A stretch of DNA of 64,000 nucleotides, taken from NCBI GenBank assembly GCA_020161775.1, contig JAIUOW010000015.1, forward strand, positions 62,001 through 126,000, given 5' to 3'. Both the position numbers and the translations under genes were made by a program. Source of the stretch: Pseudomonadota bacterium. GTDB taxonomy: Bacteria > Pseudomonadota > Gammaproteobacteria > Burkholderiales > Burkholderiaceae_C. Below the pieces are notes generated by a model, which worked only from the letters and a program-made list of their open reading frames with translations, ran no database searches and was not told where the DNA came from. Positions 61,189 through 64,000 of this stretch are shown here, one piece after another. The first letter of the stretch is position 1; each line of letters opens with the position of its first letter.

Positions 61189-61840
61189 GGCGGAATTATC
61201 AGGGGCGACCCTTGTGCATGTGGACGAACACCTGCTGGTGGCCGACAAGCCCGCCGGCCTGCTGTGCGTGCCCGGACGCGGCGAGGCCGGGCGGGACTGC
61301 CTGTCGGCGCGCGTGCAACAGCGCTACCCCGAGGCCCTGATCGTGCACAGGCTGGACATGGCGACGTCCGGCCTGTGCGTGCTGGCGCGCGGCCCCGCCG
61401 TGCAGCGCCGCCTGAGCATGGCGTTCGCCGCGCGCGAGGTGTACAAGCGCTATGTAGCCGTCGTGCAGGGCCCGCTGGCCGGCCCCAGCGACGGCGCATG
61501 GAGCGTGATTGACCTGCCGCTGCTGCCCGACTGGCCCAACCGGCCCCTGAGCAAGGTGGACACTGAACACGGCAAGCCCAGCCTCACGCGCTGGCGGGCG
61601 CTGGCGTACGACAGCGCGGCTGATACGACACGGCTGGAACTGGAGCCCGTGACCGGGCGCTCGCACCAGCTGCGCCTGCACCTGCAGGCCATCGGCCACC
61701 CCATCCTGGGCGATGCCCTTTATGCGCCGGGGCCGGTGCAGGCCCGGTCCCCGCGCCTGCTGCTGCATGCCACCACGCTCACCCTGCCCCATCCCGCATC
61801 CGGCGAGCCGCTGGCGCTGCAAAGCCCTGTCCCGTTCTGA
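61187..61840 (+). CDS. RluA-family pseudouridine synthase
   Basis: This 217-residue protein lacks the S4 domain and has the catalytic HRLDMATSGLCVLARG motif (Asp near residue 57), the GRSHQLRLHLQAIGHPILGD C-terminal motif, and SKVDTEHGKPSLTRWR. It converts a uridine in rRNA or tRNA into pseudouridine; the target site is not clear. Length is like RluA/TruC. The start at 61187 overlaps DUF486. Confidence 0.88.
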   Translation: MAELSGATLVHVDEHLLVADKPAGLLCVPGRGEAGRDCLSARVQQRYPEALIVHRLDMATSGLCVLARGPAVQRRLSMAFAAREVYKRYVAVVQGPLAGPSDGAWSVIDLPLLPDWPNRPLSKVDTEHGKPSLTRWRALAYDSAADTTRLELEPVTGRSHQLRLHLQAIGHPILGDALYAPGPVQARSPRLLLHATTLTLPHPASGEPLALQSPVPF

Positions 61841-61895
61841 GGAACTCAGCACCTCGCACCGGTCTCTGACCCGCAGCCCCACCTGGAGACACGTC

Positions 61896-62531
61896 ATGCC
61901 TCAAGCCACCACCCCGCCCGTGTTGTCGCGCCGCGCCGTCGCCGCGGCGCTGGTCGCCCTGCCCGCCGTCTGGACCACCGCCCGCGCACAGGCACCCGCT
62001 GCGCGCCGCGCCACGCCGTCCCAGACCGAAGGGCCGTTCTATCCGGTGGAACTGCCCCGGGACAGCGACGCCGACCTGCTGCGCAACGGCACGCTGAACT
62101 ACACGCGCGGCCAGCCGGTGTGGCTTGACGGCAGCGTGAACGACCTGCAGGGCAAGCCGGTGGCCGGCGCCCAGGTAGAGATCTGGCAATGCGACGAGGC
62201 CGGGCACTACCACCATCCCGGTGACGGCGGCCGCGCCGACAAGGCCTTCCAGGGATTTGGCAAGGTGGTCGCCGGGGCCGATGGCCGTTACCGCTTTCGC
62301 ACCATCCGCCCGGTGGCCTACGCAGGGCGGACGCCCCACATCCACCTGAAGGTGCGCCTGGGCCAGCGCGAACTGCTGACCACCCAGCTGTACGTGGCGG
62401 GCGACCCCGGCAACGAGCGTGACTTCATCTGGCGGCGCATGGACGCGCAGGACCGCGCGGCCGTCACCGTGCCGTTTATCAAGAGCCCGGACGGCCTGGC
62501 GGCGAATTTTCCGGTCATCATTGCGGCATGA
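61896..62531 (+). CDS. Intradiol ring-cleavage dioxygenase-like protein
   Basis: This 211-residue exported protein has an SRR-type signal (SRRAVAAALVALPAVWTTARA), suggesting twin-arginine export. The core shows TEGPFYPVELP, GSVNDLQGKPVAGAQVEIWQ, GHYHHPGD (Tyr ligand), YRFRTIRP (Tyr ligand) and TPHIHLKV (His ligands): the Fe(III) site of intradiol dioxygenases such as protocatechuate 3,4-dioxygenase. Extracytoplasmic forms are known and their substrates are often unassigned. It overlaps the next gene (ATGA). Confidence 0.85.
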   Translation: MPQATTPPVLSRRAVAAALVALPAVWTTARAQAPAARRATPSQTEGPFYPVELPRDSDADLLRNGTLNYTRGQPVWLDGSVNDLQGKPVAGAQVEIWQCDEAGHYHHPGDGGRADKAFQGFGKVVAGADGRYRFRTIRPVAYAGRTPHIHLKVRLGQRELLTTQLYVAGDPGNERDFIWRRMDAQDRAAVTVPFIKSPDGLAANFPVIIAA

Positions 62532-63265
62532 CGCAACAACACCTCACCATCCTCACCGGCGCCTCGCGCGGCATGGGCCTGGCCATGGCACAGCAGCTGC
62601 TGGCCGCCGGCCACCGCCTGCTGTGCCTGTCGCGCAACGCCAACCCGGCGCTGGCATCGCCCGCCTGCGACCAATGGACCGTCGACCTGGCCGAGCCAGC
62701 CCCCGTCGCGGCGCGGCTGGCCGAATGGCTGGCCGCCCAGGCCATGCCCGCCTCGGCCACCCTGATCAACAACGCCGGCCTGATTCCGGCCATTGCGCCC
62801 GTGGGCGACATCGCCGCCAGCGACCTGGCACGTGCCATGCGCGTGGACCTGGAAGCTCCCATGCTGCTGACCGGCGCCTTCCTGCGCGCCACGGCGGCGT
62901 GGGCGGTGCCGCGCAAGGCGCTCAACATTTCATCGGGGCTGGGCCGCCGGGCCATGGCCTCGCAGGCCGCCTACTGCGCGGCCAAGGCCGGCATGGACCA
63001 TTTCACGCGCAGCGTGGCGCTGGAAGAGGCGCTGGCACCGAACGGCGCAAAGCTGTGCTCGCTGGCCCCTGGCGTGATCGACACCGACATGCAGGTCCAG
63101 CTGCGCAGCGCCGACAGCGCCGCCTTCCCGGACATCGGCAACTTCATCGGCATGAAGGAAAAGGGCCAGCTCAGCTCGCCGCAGGATGCGGCGGCCAAGG
63201 TGCTGGGCTATCTGGCCCGGCCGGATTTCGGCGCCAACCCCGTCGCTGACGTACGGGATCAGTAG
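62528..63265 (+). CDS. Short-chain dehydrogenase (sepiapterin reductase-like)
   Basis: This 245-residue protein has TGASRGMG (NADP binding), NNAG, and the catalytic NISSGLGRRAMASQAAYCAA with the Ser-Tyr-Lys set. It resembles sepiapterin reductase/benzil reductase-type enzymes. Coupled to the intradiol dioxygenase gene by an ATGA overlap. Confidence 0.86.
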   Translation: MTQQHLTILTGASRGMGLAMAQQLLAAGHRLLCLSRNANPALASPACDQWTVDLAEPAPVAARLAEWLAAQAMPASATLINNAGLIPAIAPVGDIAASDLARAMRVDLEAPMLLTGAFLRATAAWAVPRKALNISSGLGRRAMASQAAYCAAKAGMDHFTRSVALEEALAPNGAKLCSLAPGVIDTDMQVQLRSADSAAFPDIGNFIGMKEKGQLSSPQDAAAKVLGYLARPDFGANPVADVRDQ

Positions 63266-63266
63266 A

Positions 63267-64000
63267 TCAAGCAACGCCGGGCTGTGCCGCCGCGTCCTGG
63301 AACCCGCCGGCGCGGCAAGTCACCACCAGCGTGTCGCGGTGGCCGCCCGCGGCCAGCGGCTGGATGGGCGTGGATTCATGGATGACGCGCGCGTCATCCA
63401 GCAGCAACAGCGACCAGGGCTCGGTCAGCGTGAAGCGCTGGCCGTTGGGGCCATCGGCTTCAAACACGCGCGTCTCGCCGCCCTTGATGCCTTCGCGCCC
63501 CACCAGGAACACCGCCACCAGGTCCACACCGTCGCGGTGGGCGCCCTCGGGCGTGGGGCGGCCAATGCCGTCGGTGGTGTCAATGCGGAACTGGTGCGCC
63601 TCCAGGTACCAGGGCTGCGGACCCTTGAGCGCGGAGCTCACGCGGCCCAGCCAGGACAGCAACCGCGCCCAGGCGGGCCGCGCCACGTCAGCCGCCGCCA
63701 TGGGCTCGAACCAGCGTTCCATGCCGCCATGCAGGGCGTTGTATTCCACGGGCTGCCAGTGCGCCCGGTGCGGCACCGGCCGCACCGTGTCGCCATCCAC
63801 CACGAAGCACGAATGGCGCCGCCGCCGGTAGCGCCCGCCGTCCTTGAGGTAGGCGTCGTGGGGCATGCCGTCCCAGCCGGGCGTCATGGCCATCAGCTCA
63901 TCCAGGGTGCAGCCGGCCAGTTCGCACACGCCCTGGGCGCCGAGCACCGCATAGCCCTGTGAACGCAGCAAGACGGTGGCATCGCCGGGGGCGCAGGCCG
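63267..64000 (-). CDS. 2OG-Fe(II) dioxygenase-like protein, partial (start beyond window)
   Basis: The frame is open to the window end, so the N-terminus is cut. The visible 244 residues contain the iron site HRDGVD (His and Asp), GRPTPEGA just before it, and the late His in HESTPI, as in the BsmA/IDO-type 2OG-Fe oxygenases that hydroxylate amino acids. A conserved N-terminal segment (GQGVCELAGCTLDELM-like, near 63920) fits. Convergent with the short-chain dehydrogenase gene, 1 base apart. Confidence 0.75.
   Translation of the reverse strand, partial: ACAPGDATVLLRSQGYAVLGAQGVCELAGCTLDELMAMTPGWDGMPHDAYLKDGGRYRRRRHSCFVVDGDTVRPVPHRAHWQPVEYNALHGGMERWFEPMAAADVARPAWARLLSWLGRVSSALKGPQPWYLEAHQFRIDTTDGIGRPTPEGAHRDGVDLVAVFLVGREGIKGGETRVFEADGPNGQRFTLTEPWSLLLLDDARVIHESTPIQPLAAGGHRDTLVVTCRAGGFQDAAAQPGVA

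Overview
The window is high-GC DNA from a betaproteobacterium of the order Burkholderiales, most likely family Comamonadaceae. This rests on three things: two Bug/TctC-type periplasmic binding protein genes, the rpsP-rimM-trmD-rplS operon, and the neighbourhood orn / Ste24-type protease / phhB / rsgA. The family assignment is inference; no rRNA gene is present.

1-12720: one arm of a prophage, all genes on the + strand. After a terminator (368-390) a strong sigma70-type promoter carries two operator-like dyads (432-473). It drives a run of about 22 short genes that mostly overlap as ATGA or TGATG. They include Ea22/Ead-like accessory proteins, a DUF5131 (Gp37/Gp68) protein, a probable recombination module (YqaJ-type exonuclease plus a conserved partner), an HTH protein, an excisionase and a tyrosine integrase. 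The left end of the prophage lies outside the window and no structural genes are seen. The right boundary falls in 12721-12898 but I could not fix it.

12899-28700: chromosome. A Bug-type binding protein precedes a Rieske oxygenase and a stand-alone [2Fe-2S] ferredoxin. Then come a small helical protein, an SRPBCC protein, an AIM24-type protein, gshA coupled to a serine hydrolase, a short-chain dehydrogenase and a NUDIX hydrolase. An 85-bp tandem repeat follows, then two L,D-transpeptidase-like paralogues around a small secreted protein. Next is a cluster of an AroQ-fold chorismate mutase/isochorismate lyase, a Bug protein, a TrpE-TrpG-like fusion with a ruined glutaminase site, and a DUF4864 protein. 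I consider this cluster the most unusual in the window.

28749-46276: methyltransferase, DUF808 membrane protein, GNAT enzyme, ferredoxin, a five-haem cytochrome c, an isolated extra ATP synthase subunit c, a TPR protein, IclR regulator, UvrD helicase, GMP reductase, S41 peptidase lipoprotein, an alpha/beta hydrolase, and a catabolic-looking operon (GntR regulator, phytanoyl-CoA-type dioxygenase, SAF-domain oxidoreductase, 3-hydroxyisobutyrate dehydrogenase family enzyme).

46335-64000: tRNA-Ala(CGC) and tRNA-Lys(CTT), an MFS exporter, a DEAD-box helicase, orn, a Ste24-type protease, phhB, rsgA, hisC, a CobD/CbiB-family gene broken by a frameshift, a CoA-pyrophosphatase NUDIX gene, and rplS-trmD-rimM-rpsP, with a repeat-derived N-terminal extension on rimM. 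Then an acetyltransferase, a TM2 protein, phosphate transporter pit with its DUF47 partner, a DUF486 protein, an RluA-type pseudouridine synthase, an intradiol dioxygenase, a short-chain dehydrogenase, and a 2OG-Fe dioxygenase gene cut by the window end.
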